Positions 31,901 to 38,161 of a DNA stretch of 38,161 bases are shown in pieces. The notes under the pieces are model-generated. The model had not been told where the DNA came from. It worked only from the letters and a program-made list of their open reading frames with translations, and did no database searches. The stretch lies in the IMG/VR virus record IMGVR_UViG_3300024520_000215, positions 1 through 38,161 of that record. One strand, 5' to 3'. The stretch is from a virus. Positions within the stretch are counted from its first letter, which is position 1; each line of letters begins with the position of its first letter. The position numbers and the translations under genes are program-made.

Positions 31901-32473
31901 ATTCCCAACTTCTTCCGGCAAACTACCAGCGCCATTGATCCACAGTTAAAAGAAATCTGGGACATCACCGATGCCACCAAGGCACGTTTCTGGCCTTACT
32001 CGGAAGATGTTCTTCCGCAGATAGATGCACTCGGCAAGCGTCGCACGTACAGCGGCTCATTAGGGCCGGATTGGGTCAGTCCTATCTACAATAGCAGTGA
32101 CTCGAAAAACCCTGTGCGAGAGGAGCTGGCCCGGCTACAGGCCGTGGGTACGCTCAAGGTGGACGACTTGCCGAAGAGCCTGCTCGATGTGGACCTCACT
32201 AAGCAGGAGTACCACGACCTCTCGGTGTCAGTCGGTACGATCAAACTGGGTGGAATGACTCTCGAAGAACGCCTCGGTGACCTCATCAAGGACACTGGCT
32301 ATCGGAAGCTACCTGATGGTACGGCTGAGTTTGAGGGAGGCAAGGTACATACCCTGAAGCTGCTTATCGGAAAGTACCGCGAAGCAGCCCGCAAACAATT
32401 CCTGAAGGACAACCAGGGACTCCGCGAGCGCGTGCGGTCCCAAAAGCAGCAAGCTCAATCCTTTCTGCAGTAA
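28961..32473 (+). CDS. gp16: Internal virion protein D, gp16-like, with an E3-binding-like domain
   Basis: 1170 residues (T7 gp16: 1318), the largest protein. No lytic transglycosylase motif is seen near the N-terminus, where T7 gp16 has one. Residues about 130-175 are Gly/Ala-rich and hydrophobic. Residues 282-319 match the peripheral-subunit-binding (E3-binding) domain of 2-oxo acid dehydrogenase E2 proteins: ASPAVRKLALELGVDL, then IKGSGSRGQITRTDV. It is flanked by Ala/Pro linkers with a VADDVTPA repeat (about 263, 319 and 327). The remaining 800 residues are helical and include LAPFVRTPVNILKYVGNRTP and a C-terminal QFLKDNQGLRERVRS. It should form part of the DNA-ejection conduit. The gap before the tail fibre is 21 bp. 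Confidence 0.85.
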   Translation: MPDLSTHYGQHRQEQNTPDARWQAVVEDFEKKQRELPSPSRAPTQPQVQTPTSPGSSSFAGDLGNSALDLGKQVIGGARDAAQEARESTQAASDWLNDNVLNLRSLDKAIFGDAAENLPPLPEVEQSGNTVPQMARGVSQFLSGFIPLFRGLRVAGAGGLVSGAGAGVVTDAFAFDPKDPTASNMIEDLAAEHPALRNPITEFLAVSEDDTEAEGRFKRSLEGLGLGVTLDGLIVGLRAFRKSKRAAAEAPARTAGDATPPVADDVTPARGASPMGKPVRVRASPAVRKLALELGVDLASIKGSGSRGQITRTDVDKAVADDVTPAVADDVVEEPAAPAVRINPERADDFAESLQAGNISKASDGLDFNFETINASDDIKKLVNTTSEFFGDEITAAKGGEKRTLKEVKETADLLGSTPDQLTKAFGDTQNLDARVVATKRVLLASTGQLRELMTKAAADTATDLDLLALKKHAARHAAITAEFKGVQTEVARALNAMKIVTGPYAANMDEIIQGLGGRDSIKKFARAGLELGDDVALNGFVRKAWWEKLESSVVAHFMGSILYGPTTQMVNVLSNSLMPVGRFIETGIASSVGATRRALGAAARDDDIVIQQLQGHFFGAIHGFKDAIRVSKQGWGAFADAVKAAARGDMDSARTVLAESGEEFGTAWRTLASGEPQLDALTKLEHNPHALSAEAWGATGTLGKALDAYSFIMSVPTRGLVTMDEFFKSINYQAARYEEGYQVAAKEGLEGDAFKGRVAEVASAEDAVLHKNALQTSREMTFTNELGELGQGVQRVLAKRPILRMLAPFVRTPVNILKYVGNRTPLLNEWASHLRGDLAAGGARRDMAMARTAMGATLYGTALTLALDGKITGGGPKDQKLMRDAGWQPYSFKVGDEYFAFNRTDPFGMFFGLAADIAEISGQLDEVELDELSAMAITAFSKNVFSKTWMTGISEAVSVMDSPDMNPSDKYMRNLLASFIPNFFRQTTSAIDPQLKEIWDITDATKARFWPYSEDVLPQIDALGKRRTYSGSLGPDWVSPIYNSSDSKNPVREELARLQAVGTLKVDDLPKSLLDVDLTKQEYHDLSVSVGTIKLGGMTLEERLGDLIKDTGYRKLPDGTAEFEGGKVHTLKLLIGKYREAARKQFLKDNQGLRERVRSQKQQAQSFLQ

Positions 32474-32494
32474 CCCCCAACCAAGGACTTCTAA

Positions 32495-33994
32495 TTGGCT
32501 CAATACATCCCCGCCACCGCCACCGGTGACGGAATAGAGGACACGTACGCCTTCACGTTTCCGTACATCGTCGCAGGACACGTGAAGGCATCCCTGGACG
32601 GCGTGGAGACGACTGCCTTCACGTTACCCACCTCCAGCACTCTGACTTTCACGACCGAACCCGCCAGCGGTGTGCGCATCAAGATTTTCCGTGAGTCCTC
32701 CAAGGACGCACGACTCGTGGACTACGCGGACGCGACCAACGTCACCGAGACGATTCTCGACAACGACAGTCTCCAGGCGTTCTACCTGCAACAGGAGGCG
32801 GACAACGCCGCGCAGGACGCATTGAACTTAGATGAAACAGATGACCAGTGGGACGCTAAGAGTAAGGTCTTAAAGAACCTTGCCGAACCCGTTGCGGACA
32901 CTGATGGTGCTACCAGACAGTACGTGCAGACGTCTATTTCAGGCACCGGAAATGTTCCTGGGCCGAGTGACCCAACTGATGACAACAAGTACCTACAGGC
33001 TAACTCTGGACTATTCTCGTGGCAACAACTCACTGTAAGTAATAGCGACTGGGCAGGTCTTGATTTGTCAGTAGCGAATGGAGGCACTGGGGCTAGTACT
33101 GCGGCGGCAGCTCGAACGAATCTCGGTGCTGCTGGACTAGCTGATGAGAATACCTTTACGAAGATTCAATCGTGGTCCAAGGGAGCGGATGTTGCGAGTG
33201 CCGCTACCCTTGTCCTGGGTGACGACGGCAACTACTTTGATGTGACCGGCACTACCGGCCCTATCACGGCCATCACGGTACCGGCTGGCACATTATTCAT
33301 GCTGCAATTCGATAGCACTCCCGTGCTTACTCATCATGCAACCAACCTGAACCTACCCGGCAACGCTAACATTACAGCCGCCGCTGGAGACACACTGGTG
33401 GGCTTCGCGACCACCGCCAACCAAGTGAAGGTGCTCCATTACCAGCGAGCTACGGGACGAGCGGGCTGGGAGCTAATCTCCAGTGCCACTGCATCGAGCG
33501 ATGCTACAATCGAATTTAACAACCTTTCAAGCGCCTATTCGGAATATCTGGTTGTCATGGCGGGTGTTGTTCCCGTCACAGACGCCACGCATCTATTTCT
33601 TCGAATGAGCACAGATAACGGCTCGACCTTTCACGTGGGAGCAACCGATTATCGGTACGCATGTGTGAGCAGTCAAAGCAATGCAACCACCCTCAGTGGC
33701 GCAACTGGAACCTCCGCAGGAACTACTGAGATTCGGATAACCCGTGAAACCATGGACAGTGATGTCGCGCACGTAAATTTTAATTGCAACCTGTGGCTAT
33801 ATGATCCGATGGATGCCCAGAGCACGTTTTGTAACTGGACTCTCGCCCATGAACGCAGCGGTGCGACAATGACATTCACGTCTGGTGCTGGTCAACGGTA
33901 CGCTGCCGGGGCCGTCGATGCGATTCAATTCTTGTGTAGTTCTGGCAGCATTGAAAGCGGCGAATTTTATCTATACGGCATGAGGAAAGCCTAA
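32495..33994 (+). CDS. gp17: Tail fibre protein, T7 gp17-like N-terminus
   Basis: 499 residues (T7: 553). Residues 1 to about 120 match the gp17 N-terminal tail-attachment domain: a GDGIEDTYAFTFPYIVAGHVKASLDGVE beta region, then TSSTLTFTTEPASGVRIKIFRES and a helical hinge QAFYLQQEADNAAQDAL. A collagen-free shaft with GLDLSVANGGTGASTAAAARTNLGA follows, a repeat common to phage fibres. The C-terminal 190 residues (from about DATIEFNNLSS) would bind the receptor and are not recognised. TTG start at 32495 with an AAGGAC site upstream. Confidence 0.92.
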   Translation: MAQYIPATATGDGIEDTYAFTFPYIVAGHVKASLDGVETTAFTLPTSSTLTFTTEPASGVRIKIFRESSKDARLVDYADATNVTETILDNDSLQAFYLQQEADNAAQDALNLDETDDQWDAKSKVLKNLAEPVADTDGATRQYVQTSISGTGNVPGPSDPTDDNKYLQANSGLFSWQQLTVSNSDWAGLDLSVANGGTGASTAAAARTNLGAAGLADENTFTKIQSWSKGADVASAATLVLGDDGNYFDVTGTTGPITAITVPAGTLFMLQFDSTPVLTHHATNLNLPGNANITAAAGDTLVGFATTANQVKVLHYQRATGRAGWELISSATASSDATIEFNNLSSAYSEYLVVMAGVVPVTDATHLFLRMSTDNGSTFHVGATDYRYACVSSQSNATTLSGATGTSAGTTEIRITRETMDSDVAHVNFNCNLWLYDPMDAQSTFCNWTLAHERSGATMTFTSGAGQRYAAGAVDAIQFLCSSGSIESGEFYLYGMRKA

Positions 33995-34317
33995 TGCTGA
34001 CGAAACTTATCAATGGAAAACGAATCGATGTCGCGGACCCCGAGGAGGCTCGACTACGGGCCGAGTGGGCCAGTGAGGACAAACGTCGCACACAAGAAGC
34101 CAAGCATGAGACGGCAATGCAGTACCGACGTGATAGGAAAGAGCGGTACTTGGCCGAGCTGGGAGCGGAGCCAAATCAGTTTGAAGAAGTTGTCGGCGAT
34201 GTCCTGGACATTGTTATTAAACAGATTAACCGACTAGCTGGCGACAAGCATCCTAAGTTCCAGGCGCTTGTGGACAAAATTCAGGCCATAAAAGCGGATA
34301 TCCCGAAGCCATTATGA
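33994..34317 (+). CDS. Post-fibre protein, possible fibre assembly factor
   Basis: 107 residues, TAATG-coupled to the fibre gene. The layout, an N-terminal LTKLINGKRIDVADPEEA, then YRRDRKERYLAELGA and a helical C-terminus ending in IKADIPKPL, resembles small proteins with YRRxRxxxYP...KxKYPKP patterns found directly after tail-fibre genes in many phages. Those are thought to be fibre-associated or chaperone-like. Function remains unproven. Confidence 0.7.
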   Translation: MLTKLINGKRIDVADPEEARLRAEWASEDKRRTQEAKHETAMQYRRDRKERYLAELGAEPNQFEEVVGDVLDIVIKQINRLAGDKHPKFQALVDKIQAIKADIPKPL

Positions 34318-34730
34318 ACGAGAGCGTGTGGAACGTCCCGGAGCGAAGAAAAGTCATCAACGTCAACACTATTGTGAGCGCCGTAATCATCGCTGGGATA
34401 ACCGCTATTGGCTCCAGTTTTATGACGAGCCTCAGAATGCAAGAGCAGATGGTGGTCATCGCTGATAGCGTCACGACCAACACGACGGTCATCAAGGAAG
34501 TGCGCGATCAACAACTTAAAATACAAGCAATACAACCGTACGAACTAGAAGCACTGCGCAATGAGGTCGCCACTGAGCTAGCCAAGATTCAGCTAGCCCT
34601 ATCTGCCGAGCGTGACAATATGACTGGATTGGAACGACGAGTAACCAATCTTGGCCAGCAGATGGAGGTTGTACGGATAGAGCTTAGCACACTGTTGCCG
34701 TCTCCCCATTACATACCCACCGAGCCGTAA
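34314..34730 (+). CDS. Membrane-anchored coiled-coil protein, possible inner spanin
   Basis: 138 residues with one N-terminal transmembrane helix (about 20-40, IVSAVIIAGITAIGSSF), then a long heptad-like coiled coil (about 45-125: VTTNTTVIKEVRDQQLK and LEALRNEVATELAKIQLAL). That N-in, periplasmic coiled-coil topology fits an i-spanin (Rz-like, as T7 gp18.5), and it lies in the T7 lysis neighbourhood near the terminase genes. No embedded lipoprotein partner was found in another frame of this gene; the distant lipoprotein at 10528 is a remote candidate. ATGA overlap with the previous gene. Confidence 0.65.
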   Translation: MNESVWNVPERRKVINVNTIVSAVIIAGITAIGSSFMTSLRMQEQMVVIADSVTTNTTVIKEVRDQQLKIQAIQPYELEALRNEVATELAKIQLALSAERDNMTGLERRVTNLGQQMEVVRIELSTLLPSPHYIPTEP

Positions 34731-34742
34731 TAGGGTCTTACC

Positions 34743-35318
34743 TTGAAACCTACCGCTTGGCTCGTGCATGGATTCAACGTGCGCGACGGAGGTGCTGCTA
34801 CGACAGACAAGTTAAGGCAGCCGCTGGAAGCGCTGGGGTGGAACGTCGAGGAGTTCGACTACGGGTGGACGTTCCTGCTGGGCGTCTGGCTCGGTAACGG
34901 ACCACGCGCCAAGAAACTAGCCTTGCAAGTCAAACATGGTGACGTTGGATTCGGCCACTCGAACGGGTGCGCCATCTTGCACCGCGCCGCGCATCTTGGC
35001 GCTCCGTTCAAGAAGCTCGTTTACGTGAACCCTGCGCTGGATTCAGACGCACGGCTGGCGGCCAGGGTCGAGATGCTAACGGTGTGGCACTCGCCTAGCG
35101 ACATCCCGGTTCGCATGGCGTCATGGCTACCAGGTGTTGCCTGGGGAGACATGGGCAGCATCGGGTGCACGGTGGCGTCACCACGTATTCACAACCAGAA
35201 CAAAGAGACCGGCTGGTCCGTCTCTAGCAAGTCACACAGTGATGTCTTCCACGGTCGCAAGTGGGAGTTCTTCAAGGAACACATAGCAATGTCTGGAGGT
35301 ATGCCTAGTGTCGGATGA
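34743..35318 (+). CDS. Alpha/beta-hydrolase fold protein
   Basis: 191 residues. WLVHGFNVRDGG (about 6-17) provides an HG oxyanion-type loop; GFGHSNGCAI gives the nucleophile elbow G-H-S73-N-G. D120 (SPSD) and H165 (SKSHSDVF) are suitable for the acid and base of a catalytic triad. Length matches small lipase/esterase-like hydrolases. No signal peptide is visible. T7 has no counterpart between fibre and terminase genes. It might cleave an ester in the envelope during lysis or entry, or act on host lipids; substrate is unknown. TTG start at 34743; a GTG start for the terminase gene lies within its 3' end. Confidence 0.85.
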   Translation: MKPTAWLVHGFNVRDGGAATTDKLRQPLEALGWNVEEFDYGWTFLLGVWLGNGPRAKKLALQVKHGDVGFGHSNGCAILHRAAHLGAPFKKLVYVNPALDSDARLAARVEMLTVWHSPSDIPVRMASWLPGVAWGDMGSIGCTVASPRIHNQNKETGWSVSSKSHSDVFHGRKWEFFKEHIAMSGGMPSVG

Positions 35319-35583
35319 CAAGTTCACGCGTGAAGTTGGTGAAGACCTGCAGATTCTTCTCGCGAACACACTGGCAGCGATGCTGAGAGACCAGGACAAG
35401 TGCACTGCCAGCGTGCTGCGAGAAGCTCGCGAGTTCCTGAAGAACCAAGGCATCGACCAACCCATCGTTAAGCCGGGTGAGACGAACACAGCGACAGACG
35501 AACTGAAGGATGCGCTGGTCGGGTACCACGAGAGCAACGTCACGAAGCTGTACGACAGCACGATTCCACGCCAGGCGAAGTGA
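35308..35583 (+). CDS. gp18: Small terminase subunit, T7 gp18-like
   Basis: 91 residues (T7 gp18: 89). The GTG at 35308 follows GGAGGT (35295-35300) at 7-nt spacing, inside the end of the hydrolase gene. Helical content (REVGEDLQILLANTLAAMLRD and LREAREFLKNQG) and direct coupling to the large subunit (GTGA overlap) support the assignment. It would recognise concatemer ends for packaging. Identification rests mainly on size, position and helical pattern. Confidence 0.85.
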   Translation: MSDDKFTREVGEDLQILLANTLAAMLRDQDKCTASVLREAREFLKNQGIDQPIVKPGETNTATDELKDALVGYHESNVTKLYDSTIPRQAK

Positions 35584-37343
35584 GCGACCACCAAGTTGTT
35601 CTCGGTGACTTCAAGGCGTGCGTGTACCTCATCTGGAAGCACCTTGGACTGCGACCCAGACCGGAGCTGGATGTGGGTCCTACGGAAATCCAGTACGACA
35701 TCGCCGACTATCTCCAGGGCGGTCCACGCCGCCGTATGGTCAAGGGCTTCCGGGGTGTCGCGAAGTCGTGGGAAGCCGCCGCGCTGACGCTGTGGTGGCT
35801 GAAGCGAGACCCCAACGAACGCATTCTCGTTGTGTCCGCCGCGAAAGACCGGGCGGACGCGTTCACGTACTTCACCAAAAAGCTGATTGAAGAGATTCCC
35901 TTCTTCCACGACTTGCGCCCGCAGAAGGGGCAACGTGACTCACAGGTTCAATTTGATGTGGGTCCGTCCGATGCGGCCCACGCTCCCAGCGTCAAGTCGA
36001 TTGGCATTACGGGCCAACTCCAGGGGCCACGTGCCACGAAAATTATTGCGGACGACGTCAGTACCCTGAAGAACTCGATGACGCAGACCATGCGTGAACA
36101 CATCGGGGAGTTAATCAAAGAGTTCGATTCCATCATCACGCCTGGTGGTGAAATCGTGTTTCTCGGCACGGACCAAATCGAGCAGTCGCTGTATCACGAG
36201 CTGCCATCGAGGGGGTATGACGTGCGCATCTGGCCTGCGCGTTATCCAAAGCCTGAGATGGTGGAGAACTACGAGAAGACCGGCGCGAAGCTCGGGAAGC
36301 TGGTGTCTGACCGACTGGAAGAGAACCCCGAGTTGGCCTACGCGAACGGTGGTCGTGGTGCCCCTACAGACCCCGATAGATTCAACGACCTGGACCTGAT
36401 GGAGCGAGAAGCCTCGTATGGCCGGTCGGGGTTCTCTTTGCAGTTCATGCTGGACACAACTGTCAGCGATGCGAATCGGTATCCGTTGAAGGTGAGTGAC
36501 CTGGTCGTGATGCCGATTAATGAACTGCAAGCACCAGTGAATGTCGTCTGGGCGAATGGACCCGAGCAGTTGATGTTGGATGCTGATTCGCCGGGACTTG
36601 CTGGTGACCGGTTTTATAGACCCATGCACACCAGCCCCGAGTGGGATGACTATACGGGTAGCATGATGTTCATTGACCCCAGTGGCAGAGGCAAGGACGA
36701 GACCGCCTATGCCGTCATCAAGCATCTGCGGGGCAAGCTGTTCTTGATGGAGTCAGGTGGCTTCCGTGGCGGGTACGACATGACCACGCTAGTTGACCTG
36801 GCACGTGCTGCGAAACGTCACCAAGTGAACTTGATACAGACCGAGCCAAACTACGGCGGTGGCATGTTCACGGAGCTGTTCAAGCCGGTTCTACAAGAAC
36901 CCAACCCAGAGTACGACTGGCCAGGCTATCAGTGTGCCGTTGAAGACGCTGACTGGGCGTCGGGCCAAAAGGAACTCCGCATCATTGACACTGTCGAGCC
37001 TGTCATGAATCAGCACAGGCTGGTGGTGTCACCGGCAGTCATTCAGGCGGATGCACGCACCGAGGAACCCGAGTATCGGCTGTTCTACCAGATGACCCGC
37101 CTAAGTAGAGAGCGTGGCTCGCTGGGTCACGACGACCGCATCGAAGCCGTCTTCGGTGCCATCAAGTACTGGGTCGAGTCAATGGCGGTTCGCCAGCAGT
37201 CCGCACTGGACGACTACAAGGAGCGGAAGCTGGACGAGTACTTGAGGAAGTTCAAAGAGAACGTGAACACGCGAGGGCACTTGAGAATGCAGATGGGCAC
37301 CGCACAACCACAACAACAGACATGGGTGAAGCATAGACGATGA
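35580..37343 (+). CDS. gp19: Large terminase subunit, T7 gp19-like
   Basis: Packaging motor ATPase and nuclease of 587 residues, the same size as T7 gp19 (586). Walker A is KGFRGVAKS (about 55-63), Walker B is KIIADDVS with D158-D159, and the nuclease domain has FIDPSGRGKDETAYAV with D366 and HDDRIEA near the C-terminus. GTG start overlaps the gp18 stop (GTGA). The start depends on that coupling, with no strong independent ribosome-binding site. Confidence 0.97.
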   Translation: MSDHQVVLGDFKACVYLIWKHLGLRPRPELDVGPTEIQYDIADYLQGGPRRRMVKGFRGVAKSWEAAALTLWWLKRDPNERILVVSAAKDRADAFTYFTKKLIEEIPFFHDLRPQKGQRDSQVQFDVGPSDAAHAPSVKSIGITGQLQGPRATKIIADDVSTLKNSMTQTMREHIGELIKEFDSIITPGGEIVFLGTDQIEQSLYHELPSRGYDVRIWPARYPKPEMVENYEKTGAKLGKLVSDRLEENPELAYANGGRGAPTDPDRFNDLDLMEREASYGRSGFSLQFMLDTTVSDANRYPLKVSDLVVMPINELQAPVNVVWANGPEQLMLDADSPGLAGDRFYRPMHTSPEWDDYTGSMMFIDPSGRGKDETAYAVIKHLRGKLFLMESGGFRGGYDMTTLVDLARAAKRHQVNLIQTEPNYGGGMFTELFKPVLQEPNPEYDWPGYQCAVEDADWASGQKELRIIDTVEPVMNQHRLVVSPAVIQADARTEEPEYRLFYQMTRLSRERGSLGHDDRIEAVFGAIKYWVESMAVRQQSALDDYKERKLDEYLRKFKENVNTRGHLRMQMGTAQPQQQTWVKHRR

Positions 37344-37394
37344 CAACCGTCGTGTGTACCCGCTTCTTTTTTCTCTGATACAAGGATAAACCTT

Positions 37395-37631
37395 ATGGAC
37401 GACTTTCTCGTAAAGGCGAAGCAGTTCCTTTGGATGTTCGTCGAGCTGACGTTCGTGTTCGTCCTCGCAATCATCCTGATTTATCTGATATTGGGCGAGT
37501 CGTCCGGCGTCTTTGTGCTATCGGTCATCGATAACATCACCAACTTCGCGAGTGAAATACCTCCAGCGAGCCTCGTTGGAATCTCGGTCATACTGGTGTT
37601 GATTTTCGTTATAAGGCCGCGTCTGAAATAA
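37395..37631 (+). CDS. Putative holin (two transmembrane segments)
   Basis: 78 residues with two hydrophobic segments, about 13-34 (LWMFVELTFVFVLAIILIYLI) and 56-74 (ASLVGISVILVLIFVI), separated by a loop, and a short basic end (RPRLK). This is the size and topology of class II holins such as T7 gp17.5. With the amidase (6722) and the coiled-coil protein (34314) it would complete a lysis set. AAGGA at about 37382 precedes the ATG at 37395 with 8-nt spacing. Confidence 0.7.
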   Translation: MDDFLVKAKQFLWMFVELTFVFVLAIILIYLILGESSGVFVLSVIDNITNFASEIPPASLVGISVILVLIFVIRPRLK

Positions 37632-38161
37632 CCCTGCCGATACATGCTCCGTCAAATTTGCCCATGGGGGTAACCCCGTGGTTATCTGCAGGGGACTTCT
37701 GGACGTGGTGCCCCTGCTGATAACCACCTTCTGAATTTGTCGCAGAAATTAGTGAGAGGGTATTAATATATAGGGGCTGCGCGAGGCCCCCCATGCACCC
37801 CCCAAGAAAGATAACGTGGCAGCTACCGGTCTCAACATCCGGTGAGATACGCGGAGAATCAATATGTTAGAACTCGATGTGTCCTGATGGTGTGCCCTCG
37901 AGAGCTCGTGCGCAACCTAGATGTTGCGTTTGGTTACGCCGAGTGCACCCTGGGCGCTGCGCTTGATTGGTGTGGGGGGCGCGTAGCCAATAGAAGGGGC
38001 GCGTGCTTGTAATGGGGTGTATCTGTCGTTTTCGAGTCACTCGGAGCAGGGCCAACGATTCGAAAAGGCTTTGAGAACGGACCAAGCTGCGCTGTCATCA
38101 TCATTCTGCGGAAGTGATAACTCTTCAATGTAATCTATGTATGCCGTTATGGTCTCGCGTT
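37632..38161. other. Right-end non-coding region
   Basis: About 530 nt without a convincing gene. It contains the large palindrome at 37678-37727, a short GGGGC/GCCCC hairpin near 37773-37790 preceded by an AT-rich TTAATATATAG, and an ACCGG/CCGGT inverted repeat near 37825-37843. A 41-codon ORF at 37887-38012 has no supporting features. In T7-like genomes this position holds packaging signals and the start of the terminal repeat, but I found no copy of it at the left end. Confidence 0.5.
37678..37727. repeat. Large imperfect palindrome downstream of holin
   Basis: GTGGTTATC (37678-37686) and GCAGGGG (37688-37694) pair with CCCCTGC (37711-37717) and GATAACCAC (37719-37727). That is 16 bp with a single T/T mismatch around a 16-nt loop. 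The small palindrome GGGGTAACCCC abuts it on the left. No T-run follows, so a DNA-level role (packaging, replication hairpin) or a stable 3' RNA end is as likely as termination. Confidence 0.85.

Noticed and set aside
37383-37394. GATAAACC..TTATGG before the holin gene, similar to the promoter
   Set aside because: Alignment needs a multi-base deletion, and the same bases serve as ribosome-binding site and start codon; probably coincidence.
37800-37870. tRNA-Leu-like anticodon arm (CTCAACA loop)
   Set aside because: The stem has a mismatch and no acceptor, D or T arm could be assembled around it.
37887-38012. 41-codon ORF in the right-end region
   Set aside because: No ribosome-binding site, no coupling to a neighbour and no recognisable protein pattern.
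1-38161. Direct terminal repeat expected for a T7-like genome
   Set aside because: I compared the first and last few hundred bases by eye and saw no shared long sequence; the repeat may have been collapsed or trimmed in this window.

Overview
The window looks like an almost complete genome of a temperate, T7-like podovirus (Autographiviridae-type order), with every recognised gene on the + strand. It encodes a single-subunit T7-type RNA polymerase and T7-style replication, capsid, tail, internal-virion and terminase genes in the classical order. It also has a tyrosine integrase and a winged-helix regulator at the left end. No long direct terminal repeat between the two ends was found by eye. 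The host cannot be named. The T7-type virion, a small lipoprotein and a selC-type attachment core point to a Gram-negative bacterium that has a tRNA-Sec gene.

Layout. 1-327: non-coding, rich in small inverted repeats. 328-1843: winged-helix regulator, integrase and a 35-residue zinc-ribbon ORF. 1844-2454: non-coding control region with a tRNA-Sec-like attP candidate (1918-2013), a phage promoter (2186-2214), a 13-bp triple repeat and two copies of a GAGAC-containing motif. 2455-4824: RNA polymerase. 4853-15773: replication and host-takeover block with small ORFs, gp2.5-type SSB, RusA resolvase, amidase, primase-helicase, class II ribonucleotide reductase, DNA polymerase, HNH endonuclease and 5'-3' exonuclease, closed by a terminator. 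A phage promoter at 15808 opens the virion block: gp7.3-like protein, portal, scaffold, capsid, accessory structural genes, gp11, gp12, gp13-gp16-like internal proteins and tail fibre. The right end carries a membrane/coiled-coil protein, an alpha/beta hydrolase, the small and large terminase subunits, a holin-like protein and about 530 non-coding bases.

How it works together (inference from the T7 paradigm). The phage RNA polymerase should read at least three near-identical promoters (2186, 4971, 15808) with a T7-like CAC..TAT.GG core. Terminators at 15780, 18886 and 20131 should grade virion gene expression around the capsid gene. Integration at the selC-like core would place the polymerase gene just downstream of, and co-directional with, the host tRNA-Sec gene.

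The most unusual observations are: a probable E3-binding (peripheral-subunit-binding) domain inside the gp16-like virion protein; two exact micro-duplications (21 and 29 bp) that copy parts of replication genes into neighbouring genes in another frame; a codon-usage-shifted cassette at about 21.3-23.2 kb whose right edge lies inside a gene of 22-residue Trp-Asn-Trp repeats; a dispersed four-copy intergenic motif; and an elaborate hairpin-rich leader ahead of the capsid gene.
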